A DNA stretch of 57,018 nt from Podochytrium sp. JEL0797 (lineage: Eukaryota > Chytridiomycota > Chytridiomycetes > Chytridiales > Chytriomycetaceae). The position numbers and the translations under genes were made by a program. How positions within the stretch are numbered: the first letter of the stretch is position 1; every line of letters starts with the position of its first letter. The stretch covers positions 1-57,018 of the forward strand of contig JADGJG010000060.1 in the NCBI GenBank assembly GCA_027596195.1, in the 5' to 3' direction. The notes under the pieces were generated by a model that worked only from the letters and a program-made list of their open reading frames with translations, did no database searches and had not been told where the DNA came from. Below are positions 44,201 to 55,937 of this stretch, piece by piece.

Positions 44201-47200
44201 CAGCGGGAACGAGATTCCGATGTGGTCGACTTGCACAAGCACCAACTTGTCGGCAAAGAAGCCCTGCGATTCGGCGGAGCTTTCTTTCGGGGGCGCGTTG
44301 TTGACAGAATTGAAGAGGCGATGGGCGTTCTGCTTCATGATTTCCAGTTCCACAGTTTTCCTTCACATCGAGAAAACACATAATCAGCATCAGTTCCCTG
44401 GTTGAATAAATTCAAAAATATTCACCTTCGACTCCGCTCATCCAACTCCTTGGAATAATACAACAAAAAGTCCGCCACCTTGCCAACCCCAACCGGATGC
44501 AACACCCCATTAATCTTCCCAATCTTCAAGAAAATCGTTTCCAACTCCCTTGCATCACTCGGCACGAACTCAAACCCGCCATCCTGCCGCCCACCATTCC
44601 GATTTTGAAGCTGCACGTCAATCACAATCCTCGCTAACGCACGTTCATTCGAAATGAGCGATAACCCGCAGTTACCCAAACAGAAGTTCCACTGCAGTGA
44701 AGAACTGCCCGAGACATCGTCTAGATCGGCACTCTTGATTTGAACAGTGAACACGTCGGAGCTGAGCAGCAGCTTGCTCTGGGGACTCTCGGCCGCAACC
44801 TCCACCCCCGAAGATCGGATTTTGACATCGTAAATGAACTTCTTGGCATCAGCGGGCGACAGGGCAGGAGCGTCAGCGGCTCCAGCACGTTTGCGATAAT
44901 AGAACATGACCATCTCCACCATATCGTTCAATTCGGCACCCAAGAGTGATTGGAACGTGAGCAACTGATCAATCAGATGGACGTTAAAGCTTCCCTCGAG
45001 CATCCCAACAAACAAAGTCGACGAGAGCGATGTGACAACCTCCGTCGTTGTCAGGGATCCGTCCAAAGTGGCACCCGGGAGGAGATACACCGATGGCGCT
45101 GAAGGAGAGTTTGATGGAATGGTAGGAGGAATCCAATTCGGACTCTGCGGACGCGTTTCGAAATCAATCTTATGACTCGCGAGTCGTGCCGAATACTTCA
45201 AGTCGCTCGAGCTTCTCGAACCGTCACGCTGCAACAGCAGGATGAAATCCAAAATGGAGTAGCGGCATCGCAGACTCGACAACAGATCCGAGACGAGAAC
45301 GAAGCTCTTGACCACAAACTGGAGGTTGCTCGAGACGTCGGCAACGATTGGCGGAGTCTGGTGTAACGATGAACTTGACTTTTCAAGCTCCTTCAACAGC
45401 TTGTTGAACAGCAAATCTACCACACCTTTCAGTCCACCGCATCGACTCGAAAAACAAAAACAATTCAACATACCATACTCAGGCAACGCGTCCCCCCACA
45501 ACTCAAAAAAGCTCTGCAACTTCAACAACGATTTGGGCAACCGAATCTCAATCCCATCGAAAGCCACCAACGAGCTCTTGAGGCCAGACACGTTTCCCAA
45601 CAACCCATCCGCCGAAAGCGTCAAGAGACTGTTCCTTCCATACGACGAAACCTCCAACACGTCGATCGAAATCTTCTTAACACTCGCGGTGGCGGAAAAA
45701 AACAGGTCTGGAGGGAGGTTGAACGACAACGCGTTGCTAAAATAACTCGTGTTGAAAGCAATGCTCCTTGCAACAGCGCGCATGCTGAGGTTGTTGGCGG
45801 TAGCAGAGAGTCCAAGCTCGTCAACAGCAAAAGAGAGAGACGCTGTGAAATCCATGGTTTGACGCACCACAGACCTCAACGATGTCGTTGAATGCGTAGT
45901 AGTAGAAGTCAAAAACGGCAGGTTCGTGACTCGATTGTAGACGCGGACAATGTGACGCAAGAGGCGGAAGATGTTGGGGTTGAAGGAGACGTTGCACTTG
46001 CTCGCCGAAATGAATACGGGGATATCCAAAACGGGGGACGAAGCCGCAAGCCCCCCCGACGCTTTCCCCACAACATCAACCCTGCTTCTCGACAAACTAC
46101 TAAAGTTCATCAACATGGGGCTCAACTGAAACACACTATCGCTGCCAGGCTCATATGTGGACACTTTGACCGCATGAATCAGAAACACAACCGACGTCGA
46201 GTACCCCGACATGACCTTCACCAAATCCGACGCAACGTGCTCCGCATCCTTGAGCTGCGTCTCAAAGATCAATCCCAGAAGGTAGTTTTTGGCAGCCTCC
46301 GACCGGTCCATCCATTTTTGAACCTTGGGCGCAATGTCGGACAAATGAGTCCGCTTTCCACCCGACGACGACTTCCGCTTGGCCATTCCCGCACGGATAC
46401 GCTCAGGCCCAAGCTGCTTCGCAGCACTACGCAAATGAGCCAACAGCTTCCACCCAGCATCTCCTTGAAACTTTCTCAACAAGTTCCCCAACAGCCACAA
46501 CGAAGAAGGCGCCAAGAAAAACTTTGGATCAAACGAATTTCGTCCCGACTCGTCAATCACCGTTTCGATAAAAGTCTGCAACTGCATCTGCTCGTGTTCC
46601 ATGTACCCAGTCACAATGGCATGCAGATCGACCGCAAACACGGCCCAAACTGCAAGCGCGCCCGCCACAATCTCGGCGGTTTCGTTGATAAACACGGCCT
46701 CGAAAGTGCGAGACTGCAAGTTCAAGGTCACGTTGCTGGCGACGGCGAGAGTTGGGCCTGCATGGAAGTCGCAGAGGTATTTGATATCGGTGACATACGC
46801 CTCGAGAATAAGTGGGCAGTTGGATGGGAGGTCTGGCAGGTCCGATACGAGTTGTTTCGAGAACGGGATTCCCAACAAGTTTCCCTCATTCCCGGACGCA
46901 ATGGATCCCAGGAATCTAAAATGCATCGAAACAAGTCAAAACCAAAAACGCCAAGACGCGACGAAACCCAAAAAAAACAAACCTAACGCTACACTTAACC
47001 AGCTCCAAATCCAACGAATAATGCCCATCCACCACCCTTGGAGCATTAATCGCCAAAGCTCCCGGCTTCATCCCCACATTCACAACTTGCAGAAGATTCA
47101 TGGTTTGAACATCAATCGAACACAGCGAAGACTCGGTATACCCAAACCGCGTTTTGATGTCCGCAAAAGCTTCTCCAGCATGCGGTGCCGAATCGGGAAA

Positions 47201-50200
47201 CCTCATGTCTTGAATAGACTGAACATGCGTCTCCGGAGCTGAGATAATGAGCGTCGTGTACTGCGTGCTTGAGAGAACGGGACGGACGATCATGGCAGTG
47301 TAGTAAATTTGAAGCGCGTCAAAGAGACTCACGCCCATCGACTGATCAACCTACAACGCGCGTCATTTAACACAAAAACCAACACGCACGTTGTACCATA
47401 CCTCCAACGACAACTGAACAAACTCCTGAACAGCCTTCAACGCAAACGGCGTAACTAACACATTCACACACTCACTCGCGCGAACGATAATCTTGGAATG
47501 CGCCGGAGAATCCACCATCTCCAACGTATTCAACAACTCCATGTCGGAATACGGGAATGCCCGCCTCTTGCTGTGATGTACCGCGTCAAAGTCGTTGTGG
47601 AACGCGACGAATTCGGTGAAATTCTTTTCGTGGGTTTCGCGGAAACTGCGCAAGTGGGTTTTGTATTTGGCGTCTAAGGAGAACTTGGAGCCGAGGAAGG
47701 AGGAGGATCGGTTCGTGAACGGGCTCGCCCCTGCCGACTTTGCAACTCGTCCACCCTTCTTCTGGAAGCTACAAAAATAAAACAGTCAGCTCAACAGCAA
47801 GAAATCTCTCCTTCACGCAATACTAACCTATCAGCCGGAACATCCGTAGCAGCCCTCGCCCTCTTCTCCCTCCCCGCCTCATAATCAAAATCAAAATCAA
47901 ACCCTGCCGGAACCTTCATCACATTCACCCCCAACCGCCCCGCCGCCTCCCCCACACCCCCACCTTTCCGAAACAAATGCGCACACCTCATACTTTCACC
48001 ATCCTGAACCTTCACATACGCACCCTGCGCGATCCTCCGATCCTCCAAATCATCCACTGCCGTAAATACCCCGACCGACACGGACGTCTCCAACTTGAAA
48101 ACCTCAATCCACTCCTGCATCTCCCACCCATCCCCCCTTTGATCCGACACAGTCAACACCTTCACACAAACAGAAGGAACATCCACCAACGTTCTATCAA
48201 CCCACTTTCGCGTCACAAACGAATCCGACTGCACCTTCACCCCGCGCTCTAAATCCACCAAAGTCACAGACTCGGTTCCCCATATCGAAAGCTTGACTGA
48301 ATCCACCCGGATTTTAACCACATCAATCGACGGGTTCCTCCGTACGGGGAACGCACTATCCGCGTCGCTAAAGTGATGTCCAACCGCATTCAAAGACGAA
48401 CTGATTCCACGTACAAACTGCGGCAACAGTTCCCCAACAACAGGTTGACAATGAATAATCGTATCAGAAGCGTACAACAGATATTTTGGCGCGAGTCCAA
48501 ACAGACGGCGGTGTTGAACTTCCAAGCCTCCAATTTGCACCAGATTTCGCGGCTGTTGCACAGCCACGTCGAAAGCGGCACGGGTGGATTGGACAGAGAA
48601 GTCGGTGGGAAGGGTGGCTCGAGTCCATGTGATTGGCGTCGTGGTTGCCTTGAGAACTGTAAACGAAAAAAAAAGTCAATAACAACATATGAAGCCCCTC
48701 AATACAATCGCAAGAATCATACTTTGCTCCACCATATTACTCGCCAAATCCAACGTGATCCTCTCAAAATGCAACACAGAAGCAACCCCACAATCAAACA
48801 ACCCCTCAGGAAGCACAACCAACGAATTCGTCGCAAGCACATCCAACGAGATTTCCATCCCATTCCCCGTTTGGGTATCATACTGCATTTTGGCACGTTG
48901 CGCGCGAAACTTGAGCGGGTCCTGCAGTTTGACGCGATACTCGTCCGTGTTGATGAAATGGGAGAATTCTCCGAGATAGTTGTCGAGGATATCAAACAGA
49001 GCTGTGAAGACGTATCCGTATGCTTTCAAGGCGGCGGTGTCGAGCTTTTGGGGTTTGGGTTTGCGTAACATGTTCAGATCCGAGATCGGACAACGGGAAG
49101 AAGTAACGCGCGACTCACCTTGATATCGACACGGATGGAATCAGGTCCCTCGGCAGGAGCAGTCAGCTCTTCGTAGTATTCATAACTTCCCAAAATCTGG
49201 AGCCTGTCGTACTTCCCCACCTCCCTCGAAGACTCAGTGAGAAAAGCCCCAATGGCATGGGACGGCGGGTGCTGGATTTCGACCGATCCCATTTCGGACT
49301 TGATTCACAAAAATTTGATCAGAAAACTCAAATCCGACTGTTGAAATGCTAACGCCAACAGCAAAAAGAAAACAAGGGCTCACCACAAAATCAAATTTGA
49401 TTCCCTGAAGCACGGGCTTCATAAGCAAAAAGGGCATCTCGATTACAAGCGTGGCGCGCTCCATTTTGAAACTCGCGAATGCTGCAGATCGCTTCAACAA
49501 AAAAAAACAAAACAGCCCCCCCCCCTCTCAAGAAAAACAAAACTCACAATTCTCCTCCTCATCATTCGCAATATGAACAATATTATTCCGATTCACACAA
49601 AGCAACAGCTCCAAATTCCGAAACGACACGTTTACTTGGTACCCGATCGGAACGAAATACGCGGGGTTGAACGCCGTGCGAGAATACGAGAGGTCTCGCA
49701 TGAGGTCTTGGACGAGAGTGAGATGGTCCATGAGGTAATAGAGTTTCGAGTTGTCAATCGACACGTTGTAGTTCCAGATTCGTTCTCCATTCCATTTCAC
49801 GGGACTGTTCAAGAGGCAATTCACCTGCACCGCGGATTGAGAAGAGCGTTTGAGAAAAACAAAGCAAAACTCACCTCAAGGCACTCCGCCTTCACCACCT
49901 CCGCATAATTCAAACTCGTCGTAACCACCAAATTCTCCATCTTCATCGAAATCACACTTTCATACCCCGTCTCAGACGTGATCAACGGGATATCGAACCT
50001 CAAATACGACGCGTCACCCTTGAATGCGAATTCTAACCACCCGGGGTTGCGGAGGCTTAGTTGGAGACGACGAGTTTCCTGGTTGACACTGTCTTCGACG
50101 AATTGGGGGTCCTGGGTCGTGAGGGTTGAGTAATTCGACGCGTGTCAAATGTGTGGAGGGAAGCTTACTTTGGATTCTTCTCGAAACGGAACTTTGAAGG

Positions 50201-51801
50201 CACACCCTTCCTCGAATTTGAACTGGAGCACAAAGTTTGGAAACAAGCGGTGGTATCCCTCATCCGGCGTTTCCGTGGGAGGTTCCGATCGATACGTTGG
50301 TGGGAAGAAGTAACTTTGAATGAGAAGTCTTAAAAAAAAAGATTAACAGAAAGAGATTAGTCTCCGTTCGAAAGAATACACAGTTTTACAAACCTCTGCC
50401 GATTCGTCCACGGCCCATAATTCACATTCGACTTGTGCAACACCAAATCAACCCCCCACTTGGGCGCCGGCCGCCCCGAATCAACCCCAACAACCCCCGC
50501 ATCCTCCGAATAATAAACCACATCCACAAACTCACTCGTAATAACCTCATCCATCCTCGCATACTCCTCCACCGCTTGACGACCTCCAACCCCAGCGTCA
50601 AAGTCATCGTTGTATCGCACGAGACCGACCCATTCGACTGCAGCGTCCAGAGGGTCGTGGACTAACGGAGCCTCATCGAATGAATCACGAAGTCCTCCAT
50701 CACCACGCCAAAACTTTCGATGCCTCCGCGTCGTGTCGCGTTGCATGCGAGAAATACGCACGCGTGCGGCTTGGTTGAGCAAAGGATCGCGATAATCGGG
50801 GTTCTTGCGGAAACAGAGGGTACACCCAAGAAGCCGCAGTCTGAGATTATACTTCCACAATTCAGGTCGAATATTTGGGACAGCTGGTGCCTATGCATGT
50901 CATTTTCAGTCAATCCGCACTGTCGCCTTGTCAAATTGCAAAGAATTAACGCACAAACTCTTGTCGAACATAACTCCCCGACATTTCCTCAAAATCAACC
51001 ACCATCAACGACGCGATATCACTATTCCCCACTACCACTGCCCCTTGCAACCCCACAATCACGAACGGAAACAATTTGCCAATGAAATCTTCCCATCGCG
51101 ACGCTGTCGCAGGAGGACGTGGCGGTTTCGGGTCCACGTAAATCACTGACGGATTCGTTGGATTCATTGATGGACTCTTCATACCCTCCTCAAATCTCCC
51201 CCCAAACCGATGGTTATTCGAAATCATGGGGGAGACAGATTCCATTGGAACGGTCCCACCCTGCGCATTCTGCCGTTTCTGCAACTGCTCCTTCTCGAGC
51301 ATGGTTCTGAGGTACTCGTACGCCGAGGAGTTGTTGTAAATGAAGAGCTCGAATCCGTCGAGACGAATGGACATTGGTGAACCCGACGTGTGCGTGATAT
51401 TCCACGACCGAAGCGTCATGTGACCGCGCAGGATATTGAGGGTGAGATCCGTGGTTTTGTATTTGAATCCCTTGAACATGAATTTGCCCGTGAGCGGTGA
51501 CAGCGAGACGGAATCTTGGTTGCGAATCTCAGTGACCGAGTTCATTTCGCAGAGGGAACCAATTACGCCTCATTCATACCTAGACTCATAAAGACCTTCT
51601 GACCCGAAACGAGGCTCATTGCGAGGGAAACCAACTTGCCAATCAACCGCGGGAAATAGTACAACTGGGCAATGCCCAGGGCTGCAGTGCCGAAGCAGAT
51701 GACCGTAAAGAGAACTAGAGGGGAGGTTAGAGGGATGCATAGTAAACCTAGCGTTTCAAGGTATGCTCACTGTAATCGACTTGGTGGTCATCCGTTGCCA
51801 T
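41295..51801 (-). CDS. CSF1: Csf1/BLTP1 (Tweek) bridge-like lipid-transfer protein
   Basis: One very large multi-exon gene of roughly 3,000-3,200 codons and about 17 exons. Exon 1 (51801-51772) plus exon 2 encode a short N-terminus and a membrane segment (LFTVICFGTAALGIAQLYYF). The next exon carries the family's start-of-groove signature SPLTGKFMFKGFKYKTTDLT and LRGHMTLRSW. Long exons follow at about 49.1-48.7, 48.6-47.8, 46.9-45.5, 45.4-44.4, 44.3-43.3 and 43.3-41.3 kb, all rich in beta strands. Csf1/BLTP1 proteins form a hydrophobic channel moving lipids from ER to partner membranes and support GPI-anchor lipid supply. The junction between the membrane exon and the next is not resolved: the canonical GT-AG pair gives a phase mismatch. 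The rest reads without internal stops when short introns are removed. Confidence 0.85.
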
Positions 51802-51822
51802 TTCTTTCTTGAAAATCAAATG
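51799..51822. promoter_or_regulatory. Minimal divergent CSF1/NPR2 gap
   Basis: The proposed CSF1 start (ATG on the minus strand, 51801-51799) and the NPR2 start (51820-51822) are only 18 bp apart. Any promoter must lie within one of the genes' first exons or introns, so the two transcription units probably overlap at their 5' ends. Confidence 0.5.
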
Positions 51823-53302
51823 CGTTTCCCTCCCGTCAAGGCAATCTTCTACTCCGAGTTCCACCCCGTACAAGGCCCCGTGGTGGTGTACTCAGTACCC
51901 GAGGGAAGCGTGGTGTCCACCAACGGTGCTTCCGTACTGGACAGCACCGACACGATCCACTTTGACTCGATTGCCGAATATGTGATCCCGAAACCATCGC
52001 TGTGCAACCGCCTCGTGAGCGTGTCAGCCACCTCATCAAGAACCCTCGTGGGATATCCCATTTCCATCCAGGATGCGAAATACACAAGGAACGCGTTTCT
52101 ATTCAACCTGGTCTTTGTGTTTGAGAGGTATTCCTCACGCATTCCTCACCATCACTAACGCATCTCACAGCACCGCAAACACGCAACCCCACGAACAAAT
52201 CGTGACCAAAGTGTCCCGCATCCTGCGCTCACTCGAGCTCGAATCGCAGTTTCTGTCCAACTCCGACACAAAGCCAAAGATTTTGACCATCATGGACCAG
52301 CTGATGCAGGACCTCAACACGTTTTTCGAGTGCAGAATCTCAATCAGTTGAGTCCCCAAAAGCTCATTCGCGAAACCGCGATCCCTGACACGTCATGACA
52401 CCACCCAGGCGACTGCGAAGCCATCAACCTCAAACTATTCCACAGCCACCCCGAACCTCGACCCGTCCACGATTGGCACGTCCCAGTCCAAGTATTCCAA
52501 CTAAATCGCATCGTGGACCGATACTGGGACATGACGATCCAACGAATCATTCCGTTCATCAATGGCGTGTTTAGCGTGAAACGGATTTCCGAGATTGCAG
52601 ACGCGGAATTGGATCTCGTGCGGCTTTCGATTCAGCACTTGTTGTATTTCAAGTGTGTGAAGCTTGTGGATATTTTTCAGTATTCGAATGTGTATGTTTT
52701 GAGGAATGACAATTTGGTGCGGTTGTTGCAGAATGAGGATCTGCAGTACGAGTTTTTGGAGTTTGTCAAGAAGGATGGTGAGCTCGTCTCTGCTTATCAT
52801 GCCTTCTCATATTCTCATGTTGCCCGAATCAAGTGTCTCTCCCAACTCCAACCTTTCCCACCCTCTTTTCCCTCATGTGCAAACTCAAGCACGGCGTGAC
52901 GGTTCAGACGTGGGCCGAAGACAACGACGTGCGGTCCATGAACGTGGACATACGGTAATCAATTGCTTAGCTTGTTGCTTCTAAAGTTTCTTCGCATACT
53001 GAATTTCGCGTTTCTCAGCCGACTGTTTGTGTTTGGCGCGTTGAACCACTTTTTCACGCGCGTGCACAAATTCCCTGTTTTACCCCATCCCGATCCCGTG
53101 TTTGAACACAAAAAGTTGTCGGGAAAGCTGTTGGACGGGAATCACCACTTTGATGGTTTGTTTGTCTTATTTTTGAACTTGCGATCGTCTCTGAACTTGA
53201 CTTTTTTGTGTTTTAGAAATATGCACAGAACTCGATTGGTCGCATTCACAGCTGGATCAAGTGTTGTCTTTAGACGCGAGGGTTCATTTGATTTATAAAT
53301 GA
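51820..53302 (+). CDS. NPR2: Nitrogen permease regulator 2 (GATOR1/SEACIT subunit)
   Basis: Six exons (51820-52127, 52171-52346, 52409-52777, 52834-52954, 53019-53155, 53217-53302) close in frame at 398 aa, near the human NPRL2 length of 380. Family features are the start VKAIFYSEFHPVQGPVV, then LCNRLVSV, the winged-helix region DRYWDMTIQRIIPFINGV and KRISEIADAELDLVRLSIQH, and the ending LFVFGALNHFFTRVHKFPV. Npr2 with Npr3 and Iml1 forms GATOR1/SEACIT, the GAP complex that switches off Gtr1 and so represses TORC1 when amino acids are scarce. Gtr1 itself is encoded about 22 kb away. Assignment is firm. Confidence 0.93.
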
Positions 53303-53535
53303 TTTGAAATCGATCCATGCGGATTTCTGTTCTTCTCATTAATTAGTGTTCCAACCTTCCAACGTTTGTATTCGTTAAAAACCTGGCGCGTGCCCCCCCT
53401 TCCGACCACGCCGAGTTTCGAAAGATTTCCGACCCTTTTTGTGGCAGCCAATCAGAATCGAGCATCCCACCACGTTTTCGAAAATCGAGGCCAAGTTTGG
53501 TGAAAATCTCTTTTTGATTTTTCACAGAAACTGCC

Positions 53536-55156
53536 TTGGTTGATTCACTTGGTCGATTCACTTCCTTCCCACACCTTCCCTCTCTCCTCTTCCGGTTCAC
53601 TCCCCTGAACCGCCCTCTGCCCACCGTGGATCCTTCGCCCGCCCACCTCTCGTTCGCGAGCACTTCCTCGCACCTCACACAGCCCACCCGCATCGTGTCC
53701 CTCAACAAGCCGTATTCATCGTCGCGATCCTCGCTTGTTTCAACCTACGATTCGACCCTCGTTGATCACCAACACCGAAAAAGATTCAAGGACGATCACC
53801 CGCTGCCCTTCCCCACGAACCCGTCAGCACCCGATACCACCGCTGTCACAGCAACCCCAGCTTCGAATCCACCCGTTGAAGAACCTCCCCGCTCTATTTC
53901 CCCACCCTCCGAAACCGAAACCTCATCGGGCGTCAACAACCCGCATCCCACACCCCAAAGCACTTCCTCGACTTCTCCTGCACCGGTCCACACTCATCCG
54001 CAAACGATGCCCCAACCGCCGATACATTCGCAGACTTCTTCTTCAGCGGGACTGATTGTGGTGCCAGGTGAGGAAAAAAAACGTGTTTTGGCCGCGGCGT
54101 TTGGCTTCCTTTCGGTTGCTGAGTTTCACGATTCAAAGCGCTTGATCCTATCCAAGTATATTGATTCGTACTAATCTCATTCATCCCCACCCCCTTCCTC
54201 ACCCTCCTCCATCCCCCCCAAAAGACCACTTCCACTACTGCGAAACCTCCTCCCTGACCCACATGATTGCCGACATGCTCCAACGACTCACGTCCCATAA
54301 CGATCAGATTCCACTGTCTTCCTCCACCCTCACGCGTTTTCATTCCCGCGCTCCTCCCAATATCAGTATTCTCGATTACCTACGACGAATCGTAAAGTAC
54401 GCGAGTGTCGAACGAGTGTGTCTCTTGATTCTTTTGGTGTATATCGATCGGTACGTGTTTCTCCGCTTGTGATGATCAAACGATCATGGGAAAATGAGAT
54501 TTTTTTGTATACACGAATTTCAAGTTCTAACTTGGCTTTATTTTGTGCTTTCGAAATTCTAGTGTTTGCGAAAGGAATCGATCCTTCACGATTTCGTCTT
54601 TGACTGTACATCGGTTTATTATAACCGGAGTCGCTGTGGCTTGCAAGGTGAATACCTCCCTCCCCCCCCCCCCCTCCCCTCCCCTCTGCATTGATTCGAA
54701 ATCTGACCTCATGGTCTCCGCGATATCCTCCTTTGACCATTGAAAAAACGCGAAGAACCCGTCTTGAAGCTAACAAATCACAATCAGGCCCTCTGCGACT
54801 CATTCCTCCAAAACTCAATGTACGCCAAAGTCGGTGGAATCTCGACCAAAGAACTCAACGTTCTCGAAATTGAATTCTTGACCTTGATCGGATGGGACCT
54901 GACGGCCTCCGCCGAACGACTGCAAGATTATTACCGAAACCTCGTGCGGCAGCACCCTGGGTTTCGGATGGTTCCGCATGCGGAGATTGAGGCGGGTGGG
55001 GATGTGGGGTTTAGTGGAGGGGTTAATGGGGATTGGACGGGGACTTGTGGGTATGTGGAGGTTGCGGAGGAGGGGGAGAGGAGGCAGAGGGAACAGCAGG
55101 TGTTGTTGAATGGGGGGGTGGGTGGTGGGGATGTGGAGATGGCAGTGAATGCATGA
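53536..55156 (+). CDS. PHO80/PCL-type cyclin
   Basis: Four exons (53536-54067, 54225-54450, 54563-54647, 54788-55156) close in frame at 403 aa. The first ~180 residues are Ser/Pro/Thr-rich and disordered. The cyclin box of the PHO80 class follows: FHSRAPPNISILDYLRRIVK, CLLILLVYIDRVCER, SLTVHRFIITGVAVACK and SMYAKVGGISTKELNVLE, ending FLTLIGWDL. Such cyclins partner Pho85-like kinases and regulate phosphate, glycogen or morphogenesis pathways; the exact paralogue is undetermined. The Gly/Val-rich tail is low complexity. A poly-C run in the third intron (54661-54675) is notable only as a sequencing hazard. The true start may be further upstream if a leader exon exists. Confidence 0.87.
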
Positions 55157-55390
55157 AATTAAAACGAAATATAATATCGAGCCCATATAATATCAAGATG
55201 TGATTGAAGTAACGCGACGAGGACACGCGCGAGTTGAAGCGAGAAAGTAGGTTGCTCCGCTCGTCTAACCCTTCCTTTTTTCCTTTCTCCTTAGTACAGT
55301 AAACCAGGAAGAACGGAACAAGTGACAGAAGTCATAGAATATCAACAAACCAATCTGCAAGACAAGGATTCCTCGTGTTCTACGCATTTT
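55157..55390. other. Intergenic
   Basis: No gene seen in this short stretch between the cyclin gene and the fragment described next. Confidence 0.4.
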
Positions 55391-55731
55391 TTACTCCTCG
55401 CATTTTTTTAAATGTCGATCCACTTCAAATAAATGAACTAGCCAAGAATCTGGAAGGATCTGTGAAGTGAGCTGGAGGGGGCCACAATTTTTTTTGCAAT
55501 AGGGGCCGAATTCATCCTCGCCGCGGGGTTCGAGACAGAAGATTTGTGGGTGGTCACTGGCACGATGGACCTCAAATCTAAACACGATGCTGGATCAGTG
55601 GGGAAAACAAACAAGCCGTATGGAATCGAGTTGGAAATGATCATTTAATTCTTACCGGCTGACTTCGGAGGTTTCTGCTGCAAGAGAGCTATAAATTTCG
55701 ACGCGTCCTTTATTTTTGTCACGATCACCAA
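55391..55731 (-). CDS. Unrecognised 3' coding exons (partial)
   Basis: Two exon-like blocks join across a clean gtaaga...gtttag intron: 55731-55656 (GDRDKNKGRVEIYSSLAAET) and 55577-55391 (FEVHRASDHPQIFCLEPRG, then GPYCKKNCGPLQL, then a stop after HLKKCEE). The joined frame is continuous over 87 codons and its composition looks genic. An acceptor (cttctccag) precedes the first block, but no convincing first exon fits before the divergent Frizzled-like gene at 55938. It may be a gene remnant cut by that gene's arrival, or a gene with a tiny first exon. Family not recognised. Confidence 0.45.
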
Positions 55732-55937
55732 CTGGAGAAGAATAAATTCAAATTGAGGAAATTGATGGCTGAGATCCAGCCGAGTTGAAGGGCATGACAC
55801 AATATGGATGGCGGGTGCAAATAAAAAAATCCAGGAGTATGCTTTATTTAAAAAGTAAGAATTAAGGCATATAGGAGCCTCTTTGTCAATCACATAATCA
55901 AAAAAACTTCTCTTCCCAAACCCATTGTCAAAAAATC
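55732..55937. promoter_or_regulatory. Upstream region of Frizzled-like copy C
   Basis: About 200 AT-rich base pairs between the minus-strand fragment and the start of the Frizzled-like gene. No specific element recognised. Confidence 0.3.

Noticed and set aside
45892..46986. 364-codon plus-strand frame
   Set aside because: It is a shadow of a CSF1 exon; its Arg/His/Gln-rich composition is typical of antisense frames.
54661..54675. Poly-C tract as a regulatory element
   Set aside because: It lies inside a cyclin-gene intron; length is easily a sequencing or slippage effect and nothing supports function.
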